From assembly GCF_028867935.1 (NCBI RefSeq), contig NZ_JAPQNS010000003.1:310001-374000 (forward strand): a DNA stretch of 64,000 nt, written 5' to 3'. Source of the DNA: Flavobacterium sp. SUN052 (GTDB lineage: Bacteria; Bacteroidota; Bacteroidia; Flavobacteriales; Flavobacteriaceae). How positions within the stretch are numbered: position 1 is the stretch's first letter; every line of letters begins with the position of its first letter. The notes under the pieces are model-generated. The model was not told the origin of the DNA and ran no database searches. It worked only from the letters and a program-made list of their open reading frames with translations. Positions 1 through 7,334 of this stretch are shown here, piece by piece. Both the position numbers and the translations under genes were made by a program.

Positions 1-1
1 G

Positions 2-1015
2 TGGGTTTCGCCCCAGAAAAATGTAAATGGTAAAACTGCCATAATCCAGATTGACCGACCTAAACCTGAGGATTTGGCCGAGGCCCAGTTTCAGTACATT
101 AAAAAGTACGTTACTGATTTCGAAACAGCACTTGCGGGCGCAAACTTCCGCGACCCTGCCACTGGCTATCGGCGTTATATGGATGAGGAATCAATCATCG
201 ACTATGTGCTGATAACGGAAGTTTGCCGTAATGTGGATGGGTACCGGCTCAGCACGTTCTTTTATAAAGACAAAGACAGCAAAGGAGGGAAACTGATTAT
301 GGGCCCAATCTGGGACTACAACCTAGCGTATGGCAATGCCGATTATTGCGACGGCAACAAGTCGGAGGGGTGGGAATACAATTTTAATCGAGTTTGCCCT
401 GGGGATGGCTTTAGTCAGCCGTTCTGGTGGGAACGGTTTTTTCAGGACCCTGACTTTACTGCCAAACTGGGGTTGCGCTACAAGGCGCTGCGTCAGACCG
501 TGCTGTCCACCAACCGTATTCATGCCTACATTGACTCGTCGGCCAAAAGCCTGACTGAGTCTCGAATCCGTAACTTTACGCGCTGGCCAGTAATTGGCCA
601 GTATGTGTGGCCAAACGGGTATGTAGGCAGAACGTATGAGGACGATGTGGCGTATCTGAAAGAATGGATTGGAAAGCGCCTGATCTGGATGGATGCAGCA
701 ATGCCACTAGTTGGTAACTCGATACTGGCTATCGAACCAGATCCAACCAATACACTCTCGTTAACGGTTGGCCCAGTCCCCATGGCCGAAACCGCTACAA
801 TCCGGTATCGGCTCGATAAACGGGCTGATGTAAATCTTTCACTAACTGATGTAACGGGCAGAGCTATATTTGTGCTCGAAAAACCTGGCCAACCGGCGGG
901 TGAATACGAATACGTTCTGGACAATAATCAGATGCCGTCTACGTCAGGAATATATATGCTGAAACTCCAGACTGACGGATACTTGAAAGCCACTCGAAAG
1001 GTAGTTAAGCAGTAA
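2..1015 (+). CDS. CotH kinase-like secreted protein with T9SS sorting domain, 5' end missing
   Basis: The reading frame is open from base 2 with no start codon, so the gene is cut by the left window edge; the TTG at 74 is only an internal codon. The visible part looks like the C-terminal half of a CotH-kinase-family protein (spore-coat CotH-type secreted kinase fold), with the stretch [15 protein letters not shown] around residues 100-115 of the visible frame; in this family such an Asp-containing GP(I/V)WDxD-type motif is typical. The last ~85 residues (from about base 750) form a beta-rich tail with [18 protein letters not shown] and a basic end (KATRKVVKQ), the pattern of a type A T9SS C-terminal sorting domain. 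It is therefore probably secreted and surface-attached or released by T9SS. Substrate unknown. The family call rests on remembered motifs and is good but not certain. Confidence 0.75.
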   Translation, partial: WVSPQKNVNGKTAIIQIDRPKPEDLAEAQFQYIKKYVTDFETALAGANFRDPATGYRRYMDEESIIDYVLITEVCRNVDGYRLSTFFYKDKDSKGGKLIMGPIWDYNLAYGNADYCDGNKSEGWEYNFNRVCPGDGFSQPFWWERFFQDPDFTAKLGLRYKALRQTVLSTNRIHAYIDSSAKSLTESRIRNFTRWPVIGQYVWPNGYVGRTYEDDVAYLKEWIGKRLIWMDAAMPLVGNSILAIEPDPTNTLSLTVGPVPMAETATIRYRLDKRADVNLSLTDVTGRAIFVLEKPGQPAGEYEYVLDNNQMPSTSGIYMLKLQTDGYLKATRKVVKQ

Positions 1016-1019
1016 AAAA

Positions 1020-1361
1020 ATGACCCCCGAAACCATCTCCTGGGCTGACTTTGAAAAAGTAGATATGCGGGTAGGCACCATCACTGCCGCGCAACTATTT
1101 GCCAAAGCCCGCAAACCAGCCTACCAGCTTACTATTGACTTCGGACCGCTGGGAATTCGCCAATCTTCGGCACAGATTACTACGCTGTACCAACCCGATG
1201 AGCTGGTTGGAAAGCAGGTGATTGCGGTGGTGAATTTCCCTCCCAAACAGATTGCCAACTTTATGAGCGAATGTTTGGTGATGGGTTCAGTAGGAGAAGA
1301 TGGGACCGTAACGCTTTTACAACCTGAACGCCCGGTCGAAAATGGCCTGCGGATTGGGTAA
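1020..1361 (+). CDS. csaA: CsaA-like tRNA-binding domain protein
   Basis: 113 residues, the full length of the CsaA family (about 110). It is a single EMAP/tRNA-binding OB-fold. Seen motifs: [12 protein letters not shown] at the N-terminus, [12 protein letters not shown], the SSAQIT stretch, [18 protein letters not shown] and LVMG near the middle, and a C-terminal [12 protein letters not shown]. These are the standard CsaA blocks. CsaA homologues bind tRNA and have been described as export-related chaperones in Bacillus; the role here is inferred. The ATG at 1020 follows the upstream stop by only four bases, so it may be co-transcribed with the preceding gene. Confidence 0.9.
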   Translation: MTPETISWADFEKVDMRVGTITAAQLFAKARKPAYQLTIDFGPLGIRQSSAQITTLYQPDELVGKQVIAVVNFPPKQIANFMSECLVMGSVGEDGTVTLLQPERPVENGLRIG

Positions 1362-1365
1362 GTTG

Positions 1366-1393
1366 ATGAATAATGCACAATGAATAATTACAA
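1366..1393 (+). repeat. Degenerate 14-bp tandem repeat in the intergenic gap
   Basis: ATGAATAATGCACA (1366-1379) is followed directly by the related ATGAATAATTACAA (1380-1393). It looks like the remnant of an A/T-rich tandem intergenic repeat. It carries the upstream ATG at 1380, which argues that this ATG is repeat sequence rather than the translation start of the next gene. Confidence 0.45.
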
Positions 1394-1400
1394 CTTGGAT

Positions 1401-3464
1401 ATGAAAAAAATCCTGTCACTTGGAATCGCTCTTACGCTCTTCCATTCTTACGCTTTCTCGCAAAGCCGACCTATGACAGAGGATGATTATTACCGCATAG
1501 TAACCTTGCCCGTACCCGAAAATGTCAGTCTGGAAGTAGGTGGTTTAGCCCCTCTGCCCGACGGGCGTTTGGCGGCCTGTACTCGCCGGGGCGATGTGTG
1601 GTTAATTGGCAACCCCTACATGCAGGGAAGCCGGATGCCGACATACAAGAAATTCGCGACCGGCATGCACGAACCACTGGGCCTGATGTGGCACCCAAAA
1701 GGGTATTTGCTGTGTACGCAGCGGGGCGAAGTAACGAAACTGATCGACAACGATGGCGATGAGGTGGCCGACGAATACAAATCGTTTTATAAGTGGCCAT
1801 TATCGGGGAATTACCACGAATACAGCTACGGCCCGGTGCTGTTGCCCGATGGCGATATGGTTATCACCCTCAACCTCGACTGGGTTGGCCGGGGTGCCAG
1901 TTTAGCCAAGTGGCGCGGCTGGATGCTCAAGCTGAACGAAAAAGGCGAAATGACGCCTTGGGCTACGGGTCTCCGGTCGCCAGCGGGTTTCACCGCACTG
2001 CGTGACGGAAGCATTTTTTACGGCGAAAATCAGGGCGACTGGGTTGGTTCTGGCCGGGTAACGCATTTGGAGAAAGGTGATTTTGCCGGAAACCCGGCTG
2101 GTTTGCGCTGGACAAGCGAAGCCGGTTCTCCCTTGTCGCTCAAGCCCCAGGATGTTCCAAGCACGGGTAAGCCGATGTATGAGGTGGCAAAAACAGTGAA
2201 GAACCTGAAAGTTCCGGCGGTCTGGTTCCCGCACACGCTGATGGGGATTTCGACCTCCGATATTAAAGAAGATACGACACGCGGAGCATTTGGGCCGTTT
2301 GATGGACAGTTGTTCGTGGGTGATCAGGGTCACAGCAAAGTAATGCGTATGACCCTCGAAAAGGTGAATGGCGAATGGCAGGGTGCCTGCTTCCCTTTCC
2401 GTGAGGGCTTGCAATCGGGTATTTTGCGCATGGTTTGGGGTCAGGATGGCTCCATGTTTGTAGGTATGACAAGCCGGGGCTGGGCCTCAACCGGTAAATC
2501 TCCATACGGTATTCAACGGTTGGTGTGGACAGGTAAGGTGCCGTTTGAAATGAAAACCATTTCGTCGCGCCCCGATGGGTTCGAAGTGACCTTTACACTA
2601 CCCGTCGACCGCAAAACGGGTGAAGACCCGAACTCGTACAGCCTCAACAGCTTTACATATAAGTATCACCAAACCTACGGCAGCCCGATCGAGGACGCCC
2701 GCGCCGTTCCAATTCGGGGGGTAGTTTTGTCCGCCGATGGCATGTCAGCCCGTATCGTGGCCGACACGACGCTCAAGCTAGGCTACATTCACGAGGTAAA
2801 AGCCGAAGGCGTTCGGGCTCAATCGGGAAGTTTGCCTCTGTTGCACAACACTGGCTATTATACGCTTAACAACATTGCCCCCGGCGACCGCATCACGAAC
2901 TTACCCGCCCGGCCCGCCAACAACGTTACGGCTTCGGCCAGCACGGGTATGGCTGGGCACAACCATGCCGACATGATGACAACGGCTGGAAAAGGAACGG
3001 ATGCGAAAGCTAAACCGGGAGCGAAGAAACCAGCTGCCGCCAGCGTGAGTGCGAAACGCCTTACCGAACAGCCAGCAGATTGGACAAATGGACCCGATCA
3101 GACCGTTACGATCAGTACTAAACCGGGTCTCAAATTCGATACCGAACAGGTTCAGGTTAAAGCGGGCAGTCGGGTTAAGTGGGTATTCAACAACAACGAC
3201 GATATGTTGCATAACTGCGTGATTGTAAAGCCCGGTGCTGCCGATAAAGTTGGCAACGCAGCAATGCGCTTAAATCTGAATGGGGCAAAAATGAACTATG
3301 TCCCTGTACTGCCCGAGGTAGTGTATCATACCAATATTCTGCAACCTGAATCGTCTGAGAGCATCTATTTCGTAGCTCCCACCGAGCCGGGCGACTATAC
3401 GTTCGTGTGTACGTTTCCGGGGCATCACACCCTGATGCAGGGCACGCTGAAAGTGACGAAGTGA
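1401..3464 (+). CDS. Secreted beta-propeller dehydrogenase-like protein with C-terminal azurin/auracyanin-type cupredoxin domain
   Basis: The ATG at 1401 is chosen because it begins a clean signal peptide (MKKILSLGIALTLFHSYAFSQ); the ATG at 1380 lies in a degenerate repeat. Residues about 25-380 resemble the sorbosone/glucose-dehydrogenase-like beta-propeller (repeated blades such as LAPLPDGRLAA, EPLGLMWHPKG, SYGPVLLPDGDM, GQLFVGDQGHSKV). Residues about 390-500 form a beta-sandwich region. A Gly/Ala/Lys-rich linker follows, then an ~120-residue cupredoxin: His in NNNDDMLHN and the C-TFPG-H-HTL-M cluster at the end reproduce the azurin ligand spacing (Cys, His, Met plus an upstream His). Together this suggests a periplasmic or surface redox enzyme with its own copper electron acceptor; substrate and cofactor are not visible. 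A strong 19-bp hairpin follows the stop. Confidence 0.85.
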   Translation: MKKILSLGIALTLFHSYAFSQSRPMTEDDYYRIVTLPVPENVSLEVGGLAPLPDGRLAACTRRGDVWLIGNPYMQGSRMPTYKKFATGMHEPLGLMWHPKGYLLCTQRGEVTKLIDNDGDEVADEYKSFYKWPLSGNYHEYSYGPVLLPDGDMVITLNLDWVGRGASLAKWRGWMLKLNEKGEMTPWATGLRSPAGFTALRDGSIFYGENQGDWVGSGRVTHLEKGDFAGNPAGLRWTSEAGSPLSLKPQDVPSTGKPMYEVAKTVKNLKVPAVWFPHTLMGISTSDIKEDTTRGAFGPFDGQLFVGDQGHSKVMRMTLEKVNGEWQGACFPFREGLQSGILRMVWGQDGSMFVGMTSRGWASTGKSPYGIQRLVWTGKVPFEMKTISSRPDGFEVTFTLPVDRKTGEDPNSYSLNSFTYKYHQTYGSPIEDARAVPIRGVVLSADGMSARIVADTTLKLGYIHEVKAEGVRAQSGSLPLLHNTGYYTLNNIAPGDRITNLPARPANNVTASASTGMAGHNHADMMTTAGKGTDAKAKPGAKKPAAASVSAKRLTEQPADWTNGPDQTVTISTKPGLKFDTEQVQVKAGSRVKWVFNNNDDMLHNCVIVKPGAADKVGNAAMRLNLNGAKMNYVPVLPEVVYHTNILQPESSESIYFVAPTEPGDYTFVCTFPGHHTLMQGTLKVTK

Positions 3465-3481
3465 TTTTAAGTCATACTTTG

Positions 3482-3526
3482 TAAACAAAAACCAGTTTAG
3501 CACATCACTAAACTGGTTTTTGTTTA
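3482..3526 (+). terminator. 19-bp perfect hairpin terminator
   Basis: Arms 3482-3500 and 3508-3526 are exact inverted repeats around a 7-base loop; the 3' arm carries the T run (GGTTTTTGTTTA). It closes the azurin-fusion gene and isolates it from mazEF. Confidence 0.85.
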
Positions 3527-3537
3527 TGGTTAAATTT

Positions 3538-3567
3538 TTGAACTAAGTGTAAGTTTGAGTACGTTTG
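3538..3567 (+). promoter_or_regulatory. Bacteroidota-type promoter of mazEF
   Basis: TTG at 3538-3540 (-33 element), 19 bases, then TACGTTTG at 3560-3567, an exact TAnnTTTG -7 element. A second overlapping match, TAAGTTTG, lies at 3550-3557. The predicted transcript would start near 3572, about 20 bases before the mazE ATG. Confidence 0.65.
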
Positions 3568-3576
3568 TAATTACAA
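3565..3576. promoter_or_regulatory. 12-bp palindrome, candidate MazE(F) operator
   Basis: TTGTAATTACAA is a perfect 12-bp palindrome that overlaps the end of the -7 element and the predicted transcription start. AbrB-fold antitoxins bind palindromes at their own promoter, so autoregulation is a fair inference. Confidence 0.5.
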
Positions 3577-3591
3577 CGTAATAACATTTTT

Positions 3592-3834
3592 ATGCATTTA
3601 GCCGTCGTATCTATTGGGAACTCGAAGGGTATTCGGATTCCTAAAACCATTTTGGATAAATACCAAATTGGTGATGTTGTTGATGTTGAAATGCGTGACG
3701 ATGCATTGGTTTTACGACCTATTCGTAAACCACGTGATGGTTGGGAAGAAGCTTTTCAGGCAATGCACCAAAACGGCGATGATAAATTGCTGATTCCTGA
3801 TTTGTTTGAAGACGAAACCTGGGAAACATGGTGA
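3592..3834 (+). CDS. mazE: MazE-type AbrB-fold antitoxin
   Basis: 80 residues, normal for MazE. The N-terminal ~45 residues are the SpoVT/AbrB swapped-hairpin DNA-binding fold: VVSIGNSKGIRIPKTILDKY, then GDVVDVEMRDDALVLRPI. The rest (KPRDGWEEAFQ... IPDLFEDETWETW) is the acidic, aromatic tail that in MazE proteins wraps the toxin. The stop overlaps the mazF start by 7 bp (3828-3834), so antitoxin and toxin are translationally coupled. The gene has its own promoter and palindrome just upstream. Confidence 0.93.
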   Translation: MHLAVVSIGNSKGIRIPKTILDKYQIGDVVDVEMRDDALVLRPIRKPRDGWEEAFQAMHQNGDDKLLIPDLFEDETWETW

Positions 3835-4151
3835 TTGGTCAATTCGATGTTGTATTAGTCAACCTAGATCCAACAATGGGCAGCGAGGTGAAAAAAACGC
3901 GTCCTTGCGCTGTTCTTTCACCAAACGAAATGAACCGTCAGCTCAACACACTGATCATTGCCCCTATGACTTCAACATCTAAGCCCTACCCGTCTCGTGT
4001 TCAGGTCGAATCGGGTGGGCGTGTTGGTTGGGTAGTGATTGATCAAATCAGGACTATTGATCGCCAGCGGGTTATAAAGATTTTAGGGGTGTTATCGGGA
4101 AATGAGGCCAAGCTTATAAAGCAAGTGGTCAAAGAACTTTTAGTTGATTAA
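3828..4151 (+). CDS. mazF: MazF/PemK-type endoribonuclease toxin
   Basis: 107 residues, the usual MazF length. Family blocks are all present: GQFDVVLVNLDPTMGSEVKKTRPCAVLS at the N-terminus (Gly-Asp/Glu-Val/Lys-K-TRP core with the catalytic-region Arg), LIIAPMTST in the middle, and GWVVIDQIRTIDRQRVIK toward the end. MazF toxins cleave single-stranded mRNA at short motifs and are neutralised by MazE. The sequence looks intact, so the module is probably functional. Starts inside the mazE stop region (ATG at 3828). Confidence 0.94.
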   Translation: MVIGQFDVVLVNLDPTMGSEVKKTRPCAVLSPNEMNRQLNTLIIAPMTSTSKPYPSRVQVESGGRVGWVVIDQIRTIDRQRVIKILGVLSGNEAKLIKQVVKELLVD

Positions 4152-4154
4152 GTA

Positions 4155-4673
4155 TTGAAATCGCTCATTCTCAGTTTGCTGGTAGTTTTTATTGTGTCAT
4201 TGGGCTCCCGCGCCCAAATACCCTCCTTTCAATCAATTCCACCCCATCTAGAGCGGATTGAGCAGGCTCCCGGCTCAACTATTTTGGGTACTACTTTTTT
4301 TTACAAAGGACGCCGGTTAAACTCCCCATTTTCGATGGAGGTTCCCATGCTGGAATTGAATGACCCCGTAGCGAACCGGCATTTCAAACAATTCAGGACT
4401 TGGACAACGGTGGGTCGCCTTACTGGGCTGGCTTCGGTAGCCTATGTATTGTTTAACCGGACGCCAAACCAGCAAACAAGGCGTGCCGTATATTTTGGAT
4501 CGTTGGTGGCATCAGTGGGATTCACAATGCTCAGCAATTACCAGGTCAATAAGGCAGTAAGGCGTTACAATGCTGTGGTAGGTACACCCAGAGTGGGCCT
4601 TATGATGATGCCAACGGAGTACAATGCTACTGTTGTGGGGGTAGGTATGGTCGTCCCTTTTCGGGGGGAATGA
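4155..4673 (+). CDS. Small secreted or outer-membrane-associated protein of unknown function
   Basis: 172 residues from a TTG start three bases after the mazF stop; no ATG gives a signal peptide, whereas the TTG frame begins with a good one (KSLILSLLVVFIVSLGSRAQ). After the signal peptide come a Pro/Ser-rich stretch, then a segment with a hydrophobic patch (GRLTGLASVAYVLFNR and AVYFGSLVASVGFTML) that could be one or two membrane helices, ending with MMPTEYNATVVGVGMVVPF. I do not recognise the family. Its tight spacing to mazF may mean read-through transcription rather than a functional link. Confidence 0.6.
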   Translation: MKSLILSLLVVFIVSLGSRAQIPSFQSIPPHLERIEQAPGSTILGTTFFYKGRRLNSPFSMEVPMLELNDPVANRHFKQFRTWTTVGRLTGLASVAYVLFNRTPNQQTRRAVYFGSLVASVGFTMLSNYQVNKAVRRYNAVVGTPRVGLMMMPTEYNATVVGVGMVVPFRGE

Positions 4674-4769
4674 TAGTACGGGTTATCTTAAAAGCTTATT
4701 AAACCTATTTATTAAGTATAGTTATTGTTGTCATGATAGTAAATTTAGCGGCCAAAATTTATACTATAA

Positions 4770-6275
4770 ATGATTTCATCGCTTGAAACAACAGACAATC
4801 TACTGAATAACGTCTTTAATGCTTCGCTAAATGGGATAGTGGTATTTGAGGCCGTACGGAATATTGAGCAAGAAATCGTTGACTTTCGGTACATTTTTGT
4901 GAATGAAGCTGCTCGGAAGCAGGCCCCAATATTAAAAGCGACTACAATTGGCATGACCCGCCGGGAAGTGCTGCCAGAATCGGATTTTTTACGGGCCCAC
5001 TCACTTTGCCAGATGGTCTTACTCACGGGTCAGTCGCATCAGGGAGAGCGATACTACCCGATTATGGATGAGTGGTTTAACACTCATTTTGCTCGTCTTG
5101 ACGACAATCGGTTAGTGGTTACCTTTATTAACATTACTTCTTTTAAGAAGGCTGTTGTGACGCAGCAACAAGAAGCCGAACTGTTTCAAAGTATACTAGA
5201 GACAACAGTAAATCCGGTGGTAGTTGGCATACCTATTTTGCAGGGTGGAGAAATCATCGATTTCAGCGTCGTTCTCTTCAACCAGGCGGCCCAGAAAGCC
5301 TGGCTCTTTGGCTCAGGATTGGCTGTAGGATCAATCACTGCTGATTTGTTACCACTGCCCGAACGTGATCATTTGTTAGCCGTACTTCGGAAAGCTTACG
5401 TAACATCAGAAAGTCAACGGTTTCAATACCGTTATCCCAATACTGATAATTGGTTTAGCCTGACGGTACAGCGATTTAATCAGGGCGTAATTCTGAACGC
5501 CACCGACATTACCGAGGAGAGGCAACAGCAGAATATACTTCGCCAAATGAACCTCGATCTTCGGCAATCGAACGAGAATCTGCAACAGTTTGCCTATATC
5601 GCTTCACACGATTTGCAGGAGCCTCTCCGTAAAATTCATTCGTTCGGTAATTTGTTACAAACGCAGTTTGGCAGTCGGCTCGGTCCCGATGGTAGCGACA
5701 TTATTCAGCGGATGCAAGCCGCTTCGGGCCGGATGACAACGCTGATTCGCGACTTGCTGACGTATTCGCGGCTAACTACGCATCGGGAGCCATTCAGTCC
5801 GGTTTCATTGGGACGGATACTCGATGAAATTATTGAGGATATCGATCCACTACTGCTGGATGGGAAGGCAACCGTCGATTGTAAGGAGTTGCCCACTGTA
5901 CCGGGCGATGCCAGTCAACTCCGGCAACTATTTCAGAATCTGATTGTTAACGCCGTTACGTTTCGTCATGCCGACCGTCCGGCTTACATTAGTGTTCGAT
6001 GCCGTACCCTGGAGAGTGATGAGGTGCCGACAGGTCTATCATCTCAACAACACTACGTTGAAATTAGCGTAACTGACAATGGCATTGGATTTGAAGAACG
6101 ATATACAGACCGAATTTTCCAGATGTTTCAGCGCTTGCATGGCCGGAGTCAGTACAGCGGCACGGGTGTCGGGTTGGCTATTTGTAAACGAGTAGTTGAG
6201 AATCACCAAGGTAGTATTACAGCCACCAGCACTCCGGGCGAGGGAGCAACATTTAGGGTGATACTTCCGATTTGA
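4770..6275 (+). CDS. PAS-domain sensor histidine kinase (soluble)
   Basis: 501 residues without a membrane segment. Two PAS-like regions (residues ~1-125 and ~130-250) precede a short coiled coil (QQQNILRQMNLDLRQSNENLQQ). The dimerisation/phosphoacceptor helix carries ASHDLQEPLRKI at about residue 278 (H-box). The catalytic HATPase_c domain shows the N-box (QNLIVNAVTF), the G1 box (VTDNGIGF) and the G2 box (GTGVGLAICKRVVENH). Members of this group are cytoplasmic PAS kinases, often signalling through unlinked response regulators; no regulator gene is adjacent. The ligand or cofactor of the PAS domains is not evident. Confidence 0.93.
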   Translation: MISSLETTDNLLNNVFNASLNGIVVFEAVRNIEQEIVDFRYIFVNEAARKQAPILKATTIGMTRREVLPESDFLRAHSLCQMVLLTGQSHQGERYYPIMDEWFNTHFARLDDNRLVVTFINITSFKKAVVTQQQEAELFQSILETTVNPVVVGIPILQGGEIIDFSVVLFNQAAQKAWLFGSGLAVGSITADLLPLPERDHLLAVLRKAYVTSESQRFQYRYPNTDNWFSLTVQRFNQGVILNATDITEERQQQNILRQMNLDLRQSNENLQQFAYIASHDLQEPLRKIHSFGNLLQTQFGSRLGPDGSDIIQRMQAASGRMTTLIRDLLTYSRLTTHREPFSPVSLGRILDEIIEDIDPLLLDGKATVDCKELPTVPGDASQLRQLFQNLIVNAVTFRHADRPAYISVRCRTLESDEVPTGLSSQQHYVEISVTDNGIGFEERYTDRIFQMFQRLHGRSQYSGTGVGLAICKRVVENHQGSITATSTPGEGATFRVILPI

Positions 6276-6372
6276 GATGACATCTCGTTCAGAAAGATGC
6301 CATCTGGTAAAGTCGGTACACTAGAGATAACCGCAGGGGCGGCCCCGATTTTTCTGAACAAGATGTCATCTC
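6274..6372. repeat. Inverted-repeat element with AGATGNCATCT units
   Basis: Arms 6274-6295 and 6351-6372 are 22-bp inverted repeats with one mismatch. Each arm holds a near-perfect palindrome AGATG(A/T)CATCT (6275-6285, 6361-6371) and a third unit, AGATGCCATCT, lies at 6295-6305. The centre has a small GC hairpin (GGGC-G-GCCC). The left arm includes the last two bases of the kinase stop codon. The 13-mer CAAGATGTCATCT of the right arm recurs at 21600-21612, so this is probably a dispersed family. It may also act as a terminator, though no T run follows. Confidence 0.7.
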
Positions 6373-6388
6373 GATAGTATCTTGCAGC

Positions 6389-7255
6389 ATGGAAATTTTG
6401 CTTACGGCTGCCATCATTAGCTACATCGTTTACCTGCGCTATTATGCTGACTTTAGCACAAAAGCGGATAGGGAGCGAACACAGTTGCAACGCGGAATCG
6501 ATTTGTACAATACCAATCAGTTAGAAGCCGCTCAACACTATTTCAGTCAGCAGATTCAGGAACACCCCAAGCAAAGCATTGCTTATTTATACCGGGCACG
6601 TTGTCGGCGCGAATTAGGCGATCTAAGTGGAGCCCTGGCCGACCTCCGAATGGGCGAGAGCTATGACGATACCGTTGCCGATATTCATGTAGAAATTGGC
6701 CGAATCCTATACGACCAACGCGACTTTGCGGCTGCTTTTACGGAGTTTGATAAGGCCGTTTTTCACTCGCAGGGGCAGGAAGCAATGCCGTATTACTGGC
6801 GAGGCCTTGCCCGGCAAAAGCTTGATCAGCCTGCTGAAGCCCAGGCGGATCTGGAAAAGGCCACCACGCTCGAACAAACCCCTCACGAAACGCCCTCCAG
6901 TACGCCAGTTCCTACCTCATTTTTCGATCGGCGGTTGCTGACGAATGCCGCCTTTGTGCTCTTTAACAGCCTGATGTTGTTATATGCGATTAAGTTGTCG
7001 CCAGTTATTCATGGCCCCTATTTAATGGCCGCCGTTTCAGCAGCGGCTATTGGTTTTGCCGAACCGCGCAAAGGCTGGTTTCTGGCCATTTTGCAGGTTG
7101 TCTCCATCTTAGTGGGCTATTATGTATTTACCGAAACACCAACTAATGGGGGTAAGCGCGAGCTGGAAGCATTCAACCTCTACGGTTCTATCGGGCTAAC
7201 GTTTGTGGGAAGTTTCATCGGTAGCATTTTAAAGCGGGCAATGCGCGCACGTTGA
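6389..7255 (+). CDS. TPR-repeat protein with C-terminal membrane region
   Basis: 288 residues. One N-terminal membrane helix (MEILLTAAIISYIVYLRYY) is followed by about three tetratricopeptide repeats (residues ~30-165: GIDLYNTNQLEAAQHYFSQ, AYLYRARCRRELGDLSGA, VEIGRILYDQRDFAAAFTEF, YYWRGLARQKLDQPAEAQADLEKA). The last ~100 residues contain three or four hydrophobic helices (FVLFNSLMLLYAIKL, GPYLMAAVSAAAIGFA, WFLAILQVVSILVGYYVF, IGLTFVGSFIGSIL). A membrane-anchored protein-interaction role is inferred; no specific partner can be named. Confidence 0.8.
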   Translation: MEILLTAAIISYIVYLRYYADFSTKADRERTQLQRGIDLYNTNQLEAAQHYFSQQIQEHPKQSIAYLYRARCRRELGDLSGALADLRMGESYDDTVADIHVEIGRILYDQRDFAAAFTEFDKAVFHSQGQEAMPYYWRGLARQKLDQPAEAQADLEKATTLEQTPHETPSSTPVPTSFFDRRLLTNAAFVLFNSLMLLYAIKLSPVIHGPYLMAAVSAAAIGFAEPRKGWFLAILQVVSILVGYYVFTETPTNGGKRELEAFNLYGSIGLTFVGSFIGSILKRAMRAR

Positions 7256-7334
7256 AGGAATTTTATCTTTTAGTGCTCAGTATCAGTAAAGGTGGCATCT
7301 CTGCCTTATTTTCGTCAACCTAATCGTATAATTC

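Noticed and set aside
1380..1400. Upstream ATG as start of the azurin-fusion protein
   Set aside because: It falls in a 14-bp degenerate tandem repeat and would put seven polar residues before a perfect signal peptide that starts at 1401.
4770..6275. Bacteriophytochrome instead of a PAS kinase
   Set aside because: No GAF/PHY domains or chromophore-binding Cys/His pattern is visible; only PAS-like regions precede the kinase.
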